Shown: positions 33,915 through 44,900 of the stretch, in pieces
Numbering within the stretch: position 1 is the first letter of the stretch
Layout: every line of letters begins with the position of its first letter
DNA from: Bacillus_CJ salitolerans
GTDB lineage: Bacteria > Bacillota > Bacilli > Bacillales > SA4
Assembly (NCBI RefSeq): GCF_042680805.1
Contig: NZ_JBHUEM010000055.1
Location: 62,001 to 126,000, forward strand
DNA length: 64,000 nucleotides
Direction: 5' to 3'
Notes under the pieces: generated by a model
Told to the model about the DNA's origin: nothing
Seen by the model: only the letters and a program-made list of their open reading frames with translations
Database searches by the model: none
Translations under genes and position numbers: made by a program

Positions 33915-36900
33915 ATATTTAAGCGGGTTAATCTTAGATTTTTTCAAAGAAATTGAGATCAAATCCGGTGATCGGTTTTATTTGCAATTAGATACATTAG
34001 AAGAAATAAACAATTTAGTAGATGCATTAGAAGATAATCCAGAAGTTAACGTATTCACCTACACACATGATAAAGGGGAGCCATATTTAACTTTCTCAAT
34101 AAAGATAGGGGAGGTAAATGTCGTATTTGCTCATACCTCTTTAGATGTAACACCTGATTTCTTGGTTACGCTGAGGAATCAGGTAGGTGAACAAAAGGAA
34201 GAATGGCGAGATACTGCTCTATTTAGTATAGTTTCGGAGCAACTAGATAGTATTGAAGGTGGGAGTAGTAATCTTCAAAAAGAAGGAATGCCTTTACATC
34301 CTAATTCATTGTTCAAAAAATTAAAAGAGGATATTGAAGATAGTAGACTTAGTAAGACTGAGAAGATTATCTTAACTGATAATCTAAAACGTTTAATGGA
34401 TGACCATTACCTACAACAAGTTAATTTACTTGACTTTGAAGAGATTTTTGAAGTCCTTATAAAGGGGAAGATTGAAGATTGTGATTATAAAAAATTCGGA
34501 TTATTTAAAGATTTAGAGCTAGCCTCTATTCAAGGAAATAAGAATAAAGTATTTGAAAGAATTGAAAGAAACAGAGAATTATTTGAGTATGTTCAAAATG
34601 TCCATGATTTTGGTAAATTAGATGATGACTTAGATCGTAGATTTGTCTCTAAAGGGGCTCACGAACTTAAAAAAGATGATTGGACAGATATTCCATTTGC
34701 TAAGGTGGCAGTTTATGCCGAAGAAAAGGAAAAAGAAAATAAGAGTACAAAAGTTGAGTTAACCAAGATTAGTATTGACCCTTCATTAACTATGTGGGAT
34801 AAGGCACTTTCGGATACAACTGCTGGAAAAAGAAAGCGTCAAATTATCGTATTTAATCCTAACTCTGAGCCGACTATTACTATAAAAACAAACTATGAAA
34901 TTGAAGGTAGTCAAGTAAAGAGCCTAAGTAGAGACTATTTCAGTTATTCTAAGGGCTCTGATCTCATTATCAATGTTGGTAGGGTAAATGCATCTTTCGA
35001 GATTATGACAAATGAAGATGAGCCAACCTTTACAAAAATAACTTATAAACATGAAGGTAAGTCTTCTTTAGGTTCTGAATTTCACATTGCAATTTTTCCT
35101 TGCAACGAGTTTTTGTTAAAGGACCTTAAAACAAAATATTTTGTCAATGTAAGAGAAAAGTGTATAGAGTTAGAATCAGATATCACCGAGATTAAATTTG
35201 GTGACGGCTATGATACTGATTCTATTGAGGTTATCAGTGCAGATGAAGTAATTCAAGTACCAGATGATACAGAGGTCACTGTTTTACCCCAACAAGAAGC
35301 TTTTGATGATAATGATCAATTAATGTTTTATGTAGAAGAAAAAGGTTGTAAGATACCGATACTATTAAAAAATGATCTTCCAGAAGCAACTCCGATTAAT
35401 GGGATGAGAATATGGAAGATGAAACGAGAAGAGGCACAAGACTTTAAGTTAGAGAATAACAGGCTACTTATAGGAAATAGTGAATTTTATACTCATAAAG
35501 AATATAAGTCATTTTTTGAATGGGAAACAACATGGGTAAATAAAAATATCCAATTTGCGATACTTGATTCAGAGGAGATACTTCCTAAAACTCTAGATCT
35601 AGATGGAGACCTTCGAGAGGCTTATAGTAGATTCATGCAATATTTCCGCACACACAGTATACCTAGTTTATGTTATTACTCAGATGAGCTAAAGCATAGA
35701 GCTAAGGAATATCTCAGTGAATATATTAAACAGATAAAGAGTTTTGAAGAAGGAAAAGCCCCTGGAAGTAAGGGGCGAAACCTAATGAAGTTAGGTATGA
35801 TGAAAGCTTCGAAGGAGCTTTTCTTTACACCGTTTCATCCGTTAGTTGTTGCATATCAATTAATGATATCAGAACAATTAGGGAAAGAAGTGTTAGATAA
35901 TACTATAATGAATCGCTTGAAGCCCGATTCACTTATCCCCTTCATCTATAGTGAAAATGACCAACTATATAAACCGGATAGTCAAAGTGAAGCACTCGAG
36001 TGGATAAGATTTAAACCAGTTCAAGAAGTCACTGTTTCTAATGCAAGTCACTATCTAGCCAAAGTCGTTCTTGAAAAAATCGATCAGTTTGAAGAGCATT
36101 TTAAATATTTGTTTATGAGAGAATCTAAAGCTCCTCTTCAAATAAACGTAATCAATATTACAAATGATAAAGAAGTATTAAGAGGAATTGTTAACTGGAT
36201 TATAAATAAAATTAATGAATCTGGACCTGAAGAGTTAAAAGCTGTCGAAGTATCATTATATATGAATGAAGGACAACTAAGTGCATTCGATATATTTTCT
36301 CGGATGGAGTCAATCGACCAAATAAAAAGCTTTTTAAAAATTAATAATTTCAAGTCTTCAAAGTATGATGAAAGTGATGTTCTACGACTTATAAGAGAGA
36401 ATTTGTTTTATTTTAAGCATAATATTAATACTAAAGAATATCGTTATGGTCATATAACATTCTATAAAATGCAGGCTCAACAGCAACATGCTCACCAACC
36501 AATGGAAGATATGATTACTGGTTTATCATTAGATGGTATAGTATCAACGGTACCCTCTATGAAAGGTGAGGAAAATTATCGAAGTGGATTCGGTATTAAG
36601 GGTTGTAATATAAGAGAAGATAACTTATTACTTGAGACTTCTATATATACTAATGAGTTAGCTGCTAATATGCGTAATGATGGTAATGACACCTATAAGA
36701 GAGGTGAGTCAATTGTGTCTAGAACCGATACAGATGATGAAGAAACCTTATCTAGAATTTTTGACTCATCATATTGGGTAACATTTATTGATCCTAACGT
36801 AGACTTAGAATTTTTCCAGAAGTACGATCGTAATCTTGTAGTGATACATTACAATGATCAATTCACATCATCAAGTAGATATGATGCAATTACTGTAACG

Positions 36901-39099
36901 GATAAATCCGATCAATTTAATGCTGTCATAAAAGAAATTCTTAAAGAGAAAGAAATAGAAATATCAGATGAAAATGTAAACAGTACTATTAAAGCATTTA
37001 ATACGTTTAACGGTGAATGGTTATTACGAATCATTGGTGGTAAGGGGCATTTTGATCGAGAAAAATTAAGTATTATCTCAGCTATTAAATATTCTTTAGC
37101 ATATTTTAATCATCAAAACATCTTATGGGTCCCAATCTCATTAGAAGAGATACTGAGAGTTGCTGGGGCAGTGAGCTTAAATAAAAGAGAAGGTATTTTT
37201 ACTGCGAAGAACTTGGGTGTGATAGGTAAGCATAGTGACGATTTATTACTAGTTGGACTAGAGTATGGGGAAAAACTTAAACTTCATTTTTATCCAGTTG
37301 AAGTGAAAATTGGAATTAATTCGACTAATGTTTATGATAGAGCTAAAGAGCAAATTATGAATACTAGAAAGTTGCTTGATGAAGAATTAAGCTTTAAAGA
37401 AATTGACGGTAAACCAGCTTTCCGTAATCTTTTCTATCGTAATTTCTTTAGCCAAATATTTATCGCTAATGCTAAAAAAATAGCTCAAAGTGAGCTCTGG
37501 CCTGAATGTGACTACCATTTAACAGATGATGTTGTTGAAAAGCTTTTATCAGATGTTTATGAGGTATCAACTGAACTAAAAGGTCTAATAGGAAATGGAG
37601 CCATTTTATCATTTAAAAAAGATGCCTATTTACGTTCGTCTTCATTAGAAGATAATGTGATGATCATAAACTTAACTTTAAACGATGGATTTAATGGTAT
37701 TGTCGAATCAATACAGCAACTAACAGACCGAATACAATCGGGTAGGTCAGATTTTGTTAAAGAGAGATTAATTTCTTATAACTATAAATATAAAAGGCCA
37801 GAAAAACTAGAGGAATTACAGGAAACAGTTGGACCAGTTGAGATAGAAGAACAAGGTATTATGAAAGAGGAAAGCTCTGTGAAAACAGAGCCGAATTCGA
37901 AAGTTGAGACTACTGAAAATACAACCAAAGTTAATAATGAAAGTGATGGTAAAAAAGAAGTAAATCTAGAAGATATCCGAATATTAATCGGGAAAGCTCT
38001 TAACTCTAACCGAGAGATTTATTGGGAATATGGGAATAAAGAACTTTCAAATAGACACTTGTTAATTTCAGGTACATCAGGTCAAGGGAAAACCTACTTT
38101 ATGCAGTGTTTACTTCTAGAAAAAGCAAAGAAAGGTATTTCTAGTATTGTTATTGATTACACTGAAGGATTTTTGCCAAATCAATTAGAACCTGAATTTG
38201 TTGAGTTTTTAGGAACAAATTTAAAGCAATCTATTGTATATAATGAAGGATTCCCGATAAACCCTTTCAAGAAAAATGAAAGAGAAATAGGTGGTCTAAA
38301 ACTTCCTGAAAGTGTAACAGATGTGGCAGAACGAATAAAAAGTGTTTTTGGAGCTGTTTATAGTTCATTAGGTATTCAGCAATTAAATTCAATTTATGAA
38401 GCAACAATTAATGGTTTACAAAAATATGGAGATAGTATGGACTTGCAAAAGCTAAAAATAGAGCTAGAGACTGATACTTCATCTAATGCAAAAACAGCTC
38501 TATCTCAGATACGTCCTCTAATTGATCGTAATCCTTTTACATCTAATGCTGAATTAGATTGGAAAGAAATAATAAATAGTGATGGTCAAGTTTTTGTTGT
38601 CCAGTTAACTGGATATCCAAGAGATGTTCAGTTAATGATTACTGAGTTTATTTTGTGGGATTTATGGAACTTTTCTATACGTAACGGATCAAAGTATATC
38701 CCTATGCCGGTTCTAATGGATGAAGCTCAAAACTTAGATCATACTGAAAATTCTCCGTCAGCGAGGATTTTACAAGAGGGTAGAAAGTTTGGATGGTCAG
38801 CCTGGTGTGCGACCCAGTTTTTGAAATCCCAACTAGATGCCAGTGAGTTGGCGAGACTCCAGATGTCTAGCGAAAAGGTTTATTTCCTACCGCCAACTCA
38901 GCTTGAGATATCATATATAGCTGGAAGTTTGTCTCAGGAACCAAGTGAGAAGAGAGAGTGGGAGTCAAAGTTAGCTTCTCTGAAAAAAGGGCAATGTATA
39001 GTTCATGGTCCCGTCCTAAATGAACGTGATGAATTAACTAAGCCAATTGTTACAATTGTAGATATTACACCACTTCACGAGAGAATAAATAACATATAA
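33886..39099 (+). CDS. dptH: DptH, large restriction ATPase (HerA/FtsK-like)
   Basis: About 1737 aa, the largest protein of the window. The C-terminal third is a HerA/FtsK-type ATPase: Walker A GTSGQGKT at 1396-1403 and Walker B VLMDEAQNLDH near 1608-1618. At residues about 1137-1150, PVEVKIGINSTNVYDRAKEQI holds an E-x-K pair (E1139, K1141) followed by a Gln, compatible with a PD-(D/E)XK nuclease core. That reading is mine and not established. DptH is required for restriction of unmodified DNA. The start overlaps the end of dptG; ATG 33886 or 33895 is likely. A hairpin terminator follows at once. Confidence 0.9.
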   Translation: MPNMLNQYYKYLSGLILDFFKEIEIKSGDRFYLQLDTLEEINNLVDALEDNPEVNVFTYTHDKGEPYLTFSIKIGEVNVVFAHTSLDVTPDFLVTLRNQVGEQKEEWRDTALFSIVSEQLDSIEGGSSNLQKEGMPLHPNSLFKKLKEDIEDSRLSKTEKIILTDNLKRLMDDHYLQQVNLLDFEEIFEVLIKGKIEDCDYKKFGLFKDLELASIQGNKNKVFERIERNRELFEYVQNVHDFGKLDDDLDRRFVSKGAHELKKDDWTDIPFAKVAVYAEEKEKENKSTKVELTKISIDPSLTMWDKALSDTTAGKRKRQIIVFNPNSEPTITIKTNYEIEGSQVKSLSRDYFSYSKGSDLIINVGRVNASFEIMTNEDEPTFTKITYKHEGKSSLGSEFHIAIFPCNEFLLKDLKTKYFVNVREKCIELESDITEIKFGDGYDTDSIEVISADEVIQVPDDTEVTVLPQQEAFDDNDQLMFYVEEKGCKIPILLKNDLPEATPINGMRIWKMKREEAQDFKLENNRLLIGNSEFYTHKEYKSFFEWETTWVNKNIQFAILDSEEILPKTLDLDGDLREAYSRFMQYFRTHSIPSLCYYSDELKHRAKEYLSEYIKQIKSFEEGKAPGSKGRNLMKLGMMKASKELFFTPFHPLVVAYQLMISEQLGKEVLDNTIMNRLKPDSLIPFIYSENDQLYKPDSQSEALEWIRFKPVQEVTVSNASHYLAKVVLEKIDQFEEHFKYLFMRESKAPLQINVINITNDKEVLRGIVNWIINKINESGPEELKAVEVSLYMNEGQLSAFDIFSRMESIDQIKSFLKINNFKSSKYDESDVLRLIRENLFYFKHNINTKEYRYGHITFYKMQAQQQHAHQPMEDMITGLSLDGIVSTVPSMKGEENYRSGFGIKGCNIREDNLLLETSIYTNELAANMRNDGNDTYKRGESIVSRTDTDDEETLSRIFDSSYWVTFIDPNVDLEFFQKYDRNLVVIHYNDQFTSSSRYDAITVTDKSDQFNAVIKEILKEKEIEISDENVNSTIKAFNTFNGEWLLRIIGGKGHFDREKLSIISAIKYSLAYFNHQNILWVPISLEEILRVAGAVSLNKREGIFTAKNLGVIGKHSDDLLLVGLEYGEKLKLHFYPVEVKIGINSTNVYDRAKEQIMNTRKLLDEELSFKEIDGKPAFRNLFYRNFFSQIFIANAKKIAQSELWPECDYHLTDDVVEKLLSDVYEVSTELKGLIGNGAILSFKKDAYLRSSSLEDNVMIINLTLNDGFNGIVESIQQLTDRIQSGRSDFVKERLISYNYKYKRPEKLEELQETVGPVEIEEQGIMKEESSVKTEPNSKVETTENTTKVNNESDGKKEVNLEDIRILIGKALNSNREIYWEYGNKELSNRHLLISGTSGQGKTYFMQCLLLEKAKKGISSIVIDYTEGFLPNQLEPEFVEFLGTNLKQSIVYNEGFPINPFKKNEREIGGLKLPESVTDVAERIKSVFGAVYSSLGIQQLNSIYEATINGLQKYGDSMDLQKLKIELETDTSSNAKTALSQIRPLIDRNPFTSNAELDWKEIINSDGQVFVVQLTGYPRDVQLMITEFILWDLWNFSIRNGSKYIPMPVLMDEAQNLDHTENSPSARILQEGRKFGWSAWCATQFLKSQLDASELARLQMSSEKVYFLPPTQLEISYIAGSLSQEPSEKREWESKLASLKKGQCIVHGPVLNERDELTKPIVTIVDITPLHERINNI

Positions 39100-39103
39100 T
39101 AAG

Positions 39104-39133
39104 AATGCGGGTACCTTTAAAGGTACCCGCATT
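39104..39133. terminator. Perfect-palindrome bidirectional terminator
   Basis: AATGCGGGTACCTTT pairs with AAAGGTACCCGCATT without mismatch, with T-runs on both sides. It ends dptH (+) and the second dndE-like gene (-). Confidence 0.92.
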
Positions 39134-39134
39134 T

Positions 39135-39506
39135 TTAACCTAAAATTTTTATTCGATAATCTTCCAATGATGTTAGAGATTCAATTTCATTACTTATTAT
39201 TCTCAAACCTAATTCAATAAAGTGCAACATTTGTTGATTGATAGTCTCTTCGTTTAGAGGAGCTCTAATCTCCTCAATTATTAAATGCTTGAATAATAAA
39301 TATTCTTTATCCCTAATGATATTATCTGGAATCGTCCATTTTGGCTTATTATCCTTAAACTCGTCAGGACAAATATTGGTTGTATTAGAAAGTCCTTTTG
39401 ATAATGCTATTTTTACACCAAAAGGGCGATCAATTTCTAATAATTCACATAGGTGATCAAGAATTTCTTTTCCTGTACCTGATAAATTCATTTTTCTGTT
39501 CGACAT
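39135..39506 (-). CDS. Second DndE-like protein
   Basis: A 123-aa protein, the same length as the DndE at 24881, and placed directly after a DndD-like gene as true dndE is. The N-terminus NLSGTGKEILDHLCELLEID and the helix RPFGVKIALSKGLS parallel the DndE layout, and the C-terminal LHFIELGLRIISNE corresponds to AHLERGINLLENE. Sequence identity to the first copy is low. ATG follows GAGGGTG. It is the last gene of a three-gene operon. It probably binds DNA as DndE does; its partner is the DndD-like ATPase. Confidence 0.75.
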   Translation of the reverse strand: MSNRKMNLSGTGKEILDHLCELLEIDRPFGVKIALSKGLSNTTNICPDEFKDNKPKWTIPDNIIRDKEYLLFKHLIIEEIRAPLNEETINQQMLHFIELGLRIISNEIESLTSLEDYRIKILG

Positions 39507-39509
39507 GTA

Positions 39510-41519
39510 TTACACCCTCACGAAATTAAAGTAGCCATCTCTTATTACTGTATATTTCTTATCCTCATCATAGTCTAACATGTATTGTTTGTATGAATTT
39601 TGTTTCATTATATTTATATATTCTTGTGTTATCTCTGTATCAGTTGATAAGATAATTACCTGTTCACTTAAGTCCTTATAATAATGGTTTATTAAATGAT
39701 TTCGATGATAACTATCTAGTCTACCTAGTGGTGTATCTATGACCATAGGTAGAGATAAATCAGATGCTTTTGTAAGTGCCCAGATAAATGCAGAGGATAT
39801 CATTTGCATTTCTCCTGCTGATCTTTCTTGGATACTTATTTCTTGATTTCTATCGTTATATAAACGGATAGAATAAGTTTCAATGTCAAACTCTATTTTC
39901 CCAAATTCGTCTTGCTTCCTAAATAGCTTATTTAAAATACTTGAGAACTCTGATTTAATGTAATTAGCTTTCATGACAGTGTGCTCTACTAAATATTTGT
40001 TAATTGCTTTTATTGTACATGTAACATATTCTAACTGTTCTTTTGTCTCATCGTAATCTGAGTGCTGATCAGACAATCTTGTAAACTGGTTTAGCAGTGC
40101 AGCTCTCTTGTCTTTAGCGGTAGAAAGCTTTTTTGAGTGATTTTTATAAATTAGGTTCTTTTCACCGCATTTTGCAGAAAGGATATCAATTCTTTCATTT
40201 TCTTCGGTAATATCAACTGATTCAGGAGCATTCCTAATTTCTGTCTCTAGTGCTTCAAGGCTCTTCTTCAATTTTTCAATTTTATTAATTAATGTAACAA
40301 CGTGATGTTTATCTTTAAGTTGTAGATTTGTAATAAAATTATAATCTTTATTTGATATATCATGCCTTTCTACGAAGTCATGAGGAACGATTTGTTTTAT
40401 ATCATTTTCCTTAATCCAAATTTCTTCTCCAATCTTCTTTATTTGAATTAATTGACTATTATTAAGTGCAGGCTCAATTGGTGTGTTTAAAAGTTGCTCA
40501 ATAAAGTTTTTATAGGGCTTTAGAGAAGCTTCTTGGACAGTTTGTTTTAATTGGATGTCATGTTCTAATTTTAGTTGTTTTTTTAGCTTTGCTAATTGGG
40601 TGTTTAAAATAATTGTTATTATATTTTCTCTATAATAATTTTCAAATTCAGCACATGCTATTTTTAATTCTGTACTTATTTTAGATTGTTCTTTTATGAT
40701 AACCTCTCTTGATTTAGAGTTCTTTGTTATTTTCTCATTTCTATCAGATTTTGCTTTACCAATAAGTTTCTCTAAATGTTGGCTTTCTTCAAGAGCTTTA
40801 TTTTTCTTTAATTCTAGTGAGTCAATCTCTTTTTCTATAACTTCTAATTCTGTTTTTATATTATTCAGTTTAGATTTACTAACTGCTTTAGATAGGGTTT
40901 GTTCTATGTTACTTTTTATTTGATTTAAATCATCAATTAATTGTTTATATGCATCCATACCTGTTATTTTATGTATGGCTTCTTTCATTTCGGCACTGTT
41001 TTGTCTTAGAATTATTTCTTTAACCTCTTCTCCGTCAAAAATAAAGAAGGGGGATGCATAGTAGGGAATTATTTTATCAATAATATGATTATAGCTTTCA
41101 ATATTATCAATTTTTATTTTTCTGCCATGCTGATTTCCAGCTTTTCTAACTGTTAATTCTCTAGACTCGCTAATTAACCTCTTATAGTTATCAAAACTCC
41201 ACTTAACCTGTATTTCCCAATCTTCGCCTTTATCTGTTTCAATTACAAGGGTTGAGGAACAATCTCTTCCCCCCTCATCAAAAAACGTATTGTTAATTAC
41301 ATTAGAAAAGATCTTTTGCTTCTCTTCTTTAGAGATTCCTCTTTCTCCGTATAGAATATACAATATTGCTTTTAAAATAGTTGTCTTTCCTGCACCGTTT
41401 AATCCACCCAATAAGATAATATTTTTTTCTTCTCGTTCGTGAACAGGTATATAGAAATTAATTTCTTGATGGCCGTAATAGGTTTTATAATTGTCAAAGA
41501 TTAATCTTTTAATCAACAT
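39510..41519 (-). CDS. Second DndD-like SMC ATPase
   Basis: A 669-aa ATPase with the DndD architecture: Walker A LNGAGKTT (residues 40-47), FIFDGEEVKEI near 180, a long coiled coil (about 195-540), the signature RSAGEMQ and Walker B PMVIDTPLGRLD, then ILSTDTEI and KQYMLDYDED. The last two blocks are nearly the same in the first DndD (ILSTDTEI, KQYMLEFNVE), so the two are paralogues; the middle differs. No CXXC hook. There is no second dndC or dndB, so it either shares the first set or acts in another process. It overlaps the small gene upstream by one base. Confidence 0.85.
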   Translation of the reverse strand: MLIKRLIFDNYKTYYGHQEINFYIPVHEREEKNIILLGGLNGAGKTTILKAILYILYGERGISKEEKQKIFSNVINNTFFDEGGRDCSSTLVIETDKGEDWEIQVKWSFDNYKRLISESRELTVRKAGNQHGRKIKIDNIESYNHIIDKIIPYYASPFFIFDGEEVKEIILRQNSAEMKEAIHKITGMDAYKQLIDDLNQIKSNIEQTLSKAVSKSKLNNIKTELEVIEKEIDSLELKKNKALEESQHLEKLIGKAKSDRNEKITKNSKSREVIIKEQSKISTELKIACAEFENYYRENIITIILNTQLAKLKKQLKLEHDIQLKQTVQEASLKPYKNFIEQLLNTPIEPALNNSQLIQIKKIGEEIWIKENDIKQIVPHDFVERHDISNKDYNFITNLQLKDKHHVVTLINKIEKLKKSLEALETEIRNAPESVDITEENERIDILSAKCGEKNLIYKNHSKKLSTAKDKRAALLNQFTRLSDQHSDYDETKEQLEYVTCTIKAINKYLVEHTVMKANYIKSEFSSILNKLFRKQDEFGKIEFDIETYSIRLYNDRNQEISIQERSAGEMQMISSAFIWALTKASDLSLPMVIDTPLGRLDSYHRNHLINHYYKDLSEQVIILSTDTEITQEYINIMKQNSYKQYMLDYDEDKKYTVIRDGYFNFVRV

Positions 41520-41716
41520 TACTGATCACCTTTTACTTGTTTTCTATGAAAGTTAATTAGATTTAAATATTCTTTTTTTCTGGCGCTCGCAGATTGATTT
41601 TCGTACGAGAACTTTTCGGCAGTTTTTAATAGTGTGTGGACTAGTTTAATAGGAATGTTATTTTCTTTTGAAACCTTAGCCAAGAGTTCTAGTTCTTGAT
41701 CCTTAATATTGCTCAT
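41519..41716 (-). CDS. Small DNA-modification-associated protein (65 aa)
   Basis: A 65-aa helical protein, MSNIKDQELELLAKVSKENN onward, with NIPIKLVHTLLKTAEKFSYE and a basic tail. I believe short proteins like this are found ahead of DndD-like genes in DNA modification loci, but its role is unknown. ATG at 41716 is preferred over 41725 because AGGGTGG lies six bases upstream. Its stop overlaps the dndD-like start (TAATG), so it is translationally coupled and probably made in matching amounts. Confidence 0.7.
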   Translation of the reverse strand: MSNIKDQELELLAKVSKENNIPIKLVHTLLKTAEKFSYENQSASARKKEYLNLINFHRKQVKGDQ

Positions 41717-41921
41717 TTTAACCACCCTAATTTATTTAATTTAGTCTAATTTAACTATACCAAAATGTTTGTAAGAGTTAGAACCTAAATTTTACAAGTT
41801 TTCTCACAATACTCTTGGAATACTGTGGGTTTGTGAACTTATCTATTTATAATCATATTGGGGTAACTATATATGGTAAAATAGGTATAATTTGGGGAGT
41901 CTGAGGAGAGTGAGCTGATTT

Positions 41922-44900
41922 ATGTTGAAACAAGGAATCTACGAAGAAATCATCAACCAAAAACTAAAAAATGAACTTGATAAACTAGAATCAACACAAT
42001 TTGAAATAGAAAAAGAAAAACTAGATGTAGAAGAAGCTAGAAAGCTACTATCCTCTTACATTACCCACATTACTAGGAAGGCATTGAAATATGTAAGGGA
42101 AAATGAACGAGATGAAAATCTGGCTCTATTGCAGCAGATAAAAACCTGCAATGACATAATTGCCTTGTTGAGTGAACAACTGAATGACGGGGAGTTTAAA
42201 AGCTTACATATAGAGGAAGAAGGGGAAATTTTAACCTCCATTTATTCGCGGCTAAACTCTATAAAAGCGATTCGTAAGGGTGAAACGGTTCGACCTATTA
42301 CACCTATATCTCAAAGTTCCTTATTTACGGGGTCTAACTATGAGCCAAATATGTTAGGTGAGCTAAAGAAGGAAATCCTAACTTCCGACAATATAGACAT
42401 GCTAGTTTCCTTTATAAAGTGGAGCGGATTACGTTGCATTATTGAAGAATTAAAAACCTTCACTGAGAGAGGGGGAACCCTTAGAGTAATTACCACCTCT
42501 TACATGGAAGCAACAGATTATAAAGCAATAGAGGAGCTAAGCTATTTACCTAATACACAAATAAAAGTTTCCTATGATGTGGATCGAACTAGATTACATG
42601 CCAAAGCGTATTTATTCCAAAGAGAGACGGGATTTAGTACAACATACATTGGATCCTCAAACCTATCAAATCCTGCACTAACTTCAGGACTAGAATGGAA
42701 TATTAAAGTAACAGAAAAAGATTCGTTTGATATTGTTAAAAAGTTTGAAGCAACCTTTGAGAGCTATTGGAACGATAATGAGTTTAAGACGTTCAATATA
42801 ACTAATACAAATGATCAATTACTGTTAAGGGAAGCATTGTCAAAAAGTAAAAAACAAGAACAACAGTCTATTCATTTTGCTTTTGATGTTAGACCGTTTC
42901 ATTATCAAAAGGAGATTCTTGAAAAGTTGCAAGTGGAACGTGAGGTTTTTGGTAGAACAAAGAATCTTGTGGTGGCTGCAACAGGGGTAGGTAAGACTGT
43001 AATATCTGCCTTCGACTATAAAAGCTTTTTAAAGAAGCATCAGAATCGTGCAAAGCTACTATTTGTTGCTCATAGAGAAGAAATTTTAAAACAAAGCAGA
43101 GATACATTCCGTGCTATTTTAAAAGATGCTAACTTTGGAGTGTTGCTTGTTGGTAATCATCAACCTACCTCTATTGACCATCTGTTTGTTAGTATTCAAA
43201 GCTTTAATAGTAAAAAGCTTCATGAAGTTACTACATCAGACTATTATGATTTCATTATAGTAGACGAATTTCACCATGCTGCTGCAGAAACTTATCAGAG
43301 GTTATTAAATCATTATCAACCTAAAATACTGTTAGGATTAACAGCAACTCCGGAAAGAATGGACGGTAAAGATATTTTAACTTATTTTGACCATACTATT
43401 GCTGCTGAAATGAGACTTACTGAAGCCGTAAATCAAAAGTTACTCTCACCGTTCCAGTACTTCTGTGTTAGTGATCAAGTGGATCTTTCAAAACTAAAGT
43501 GGAGTCGTAAGGGTTATGATATACGTGAGTTAGAAAATGTTTACACGTCAAACGATTTAAGAACAAACCAAATAATTAAAAGTATATATAAATATGTTAC
43601 AGATTTAGATGAGGTAAAGGGTCTAGGGTTTTGTGTTTCTATTGAGCATGCAAAATATATGGCAGATTACTTTAATCAAAGTGGAATACCTTCTATATCG
43701 TTATATGGGGATGTAAATCATACAGTTAGAAGTGAAGCTAAGGAAAAGCTAGTTAAAGGAGAGATTAAGTTCATATTTGTTGTCGATCTCTATAATGAGG
43801 GAGTCGATATCCCTGAAGTTAACACCGTACTATTTTTACGACCTACAGAGAGCTTGACTGTTTTCTTACAGCAGCTAGGAAGAGGTTTACGTCTCTCAGA
43901 GGGCAAGGATTGCTTAACAGTTTTAGACTTCGTTGGACAAGCACATGCTAACTATAATTTTGAAGGAAAGTTCCGAGCACTAATTGGTAGAACAAAGCAT
44001 TCTGTACAGCATTATGTTGAAAATGGCTTTTTCAATCTACCTAAAGGGTGTTTTATTCAGCTCGAACGTCAAGCAAAGGAATATATATTGCGAAATATAA
44101 AGAGCAGTACTAACACAAAGGGTAATCTTATCGCTAAGATGAGATATTTTACAGAAGATACAGGTCTATCACTAACTCTAAGTAACTTTTTAAAGCATTA
44201 TAACCTTTCTATTTATGATTTTTATGGGAAAAGTAAAGACCGTAGTTTTGTACGAATGATGGTAGAGGCTGGTGTTAAAGAGGATTTTTCTTGCGAAAAT
44301 GAAAAGATGATTACAAGTCGTCTTCCGAACTTGTTCCACCTAAATTCTAGTACTTTATTAAAGTTTTTTATTAACTACATCGAAGGTGGGCACATAAATT
44401 CTGAGGAAGAGAAATTAATGCTTGGGGTTTTATATTATAGCTTCTATCACAATCATCCTGAAAAGGAAGGATTTACTTCATTAGAGGAAGGAATCCATAG
44501 GATTTTATCGAACAAGGATTTCAAACAGGAAATTACTTATATTCTATATTATTTATATCATTCCTTAGAGACGATGGAATTAAATAATGAGTTTACGTTT
44601 CCTTGTCCTTTAAAGGTCCATAGCAGGTATAATACCTCTCAAGTTCTTGCTGCTTTAGGATACTTTAATGAAACTTCAAACCCATCCTTCCGTGAAGGAG
44701 TTAAGTATTTTAAAGATAAAAACTTGGATATCTTTTTTACTACGTTAAATAAATCAGAGAAGGATTTTTCACCATCCACTTTATATGATGACTACGCTAT
44801 TAACGAAACTCTATTTCATTGGCAGACTCAGTCTAAGGTTTCTGAGGAAAGTGAGACAGCTAAGCGTTATATTGAACACAGGCAGAGAAAGCATCAACTT

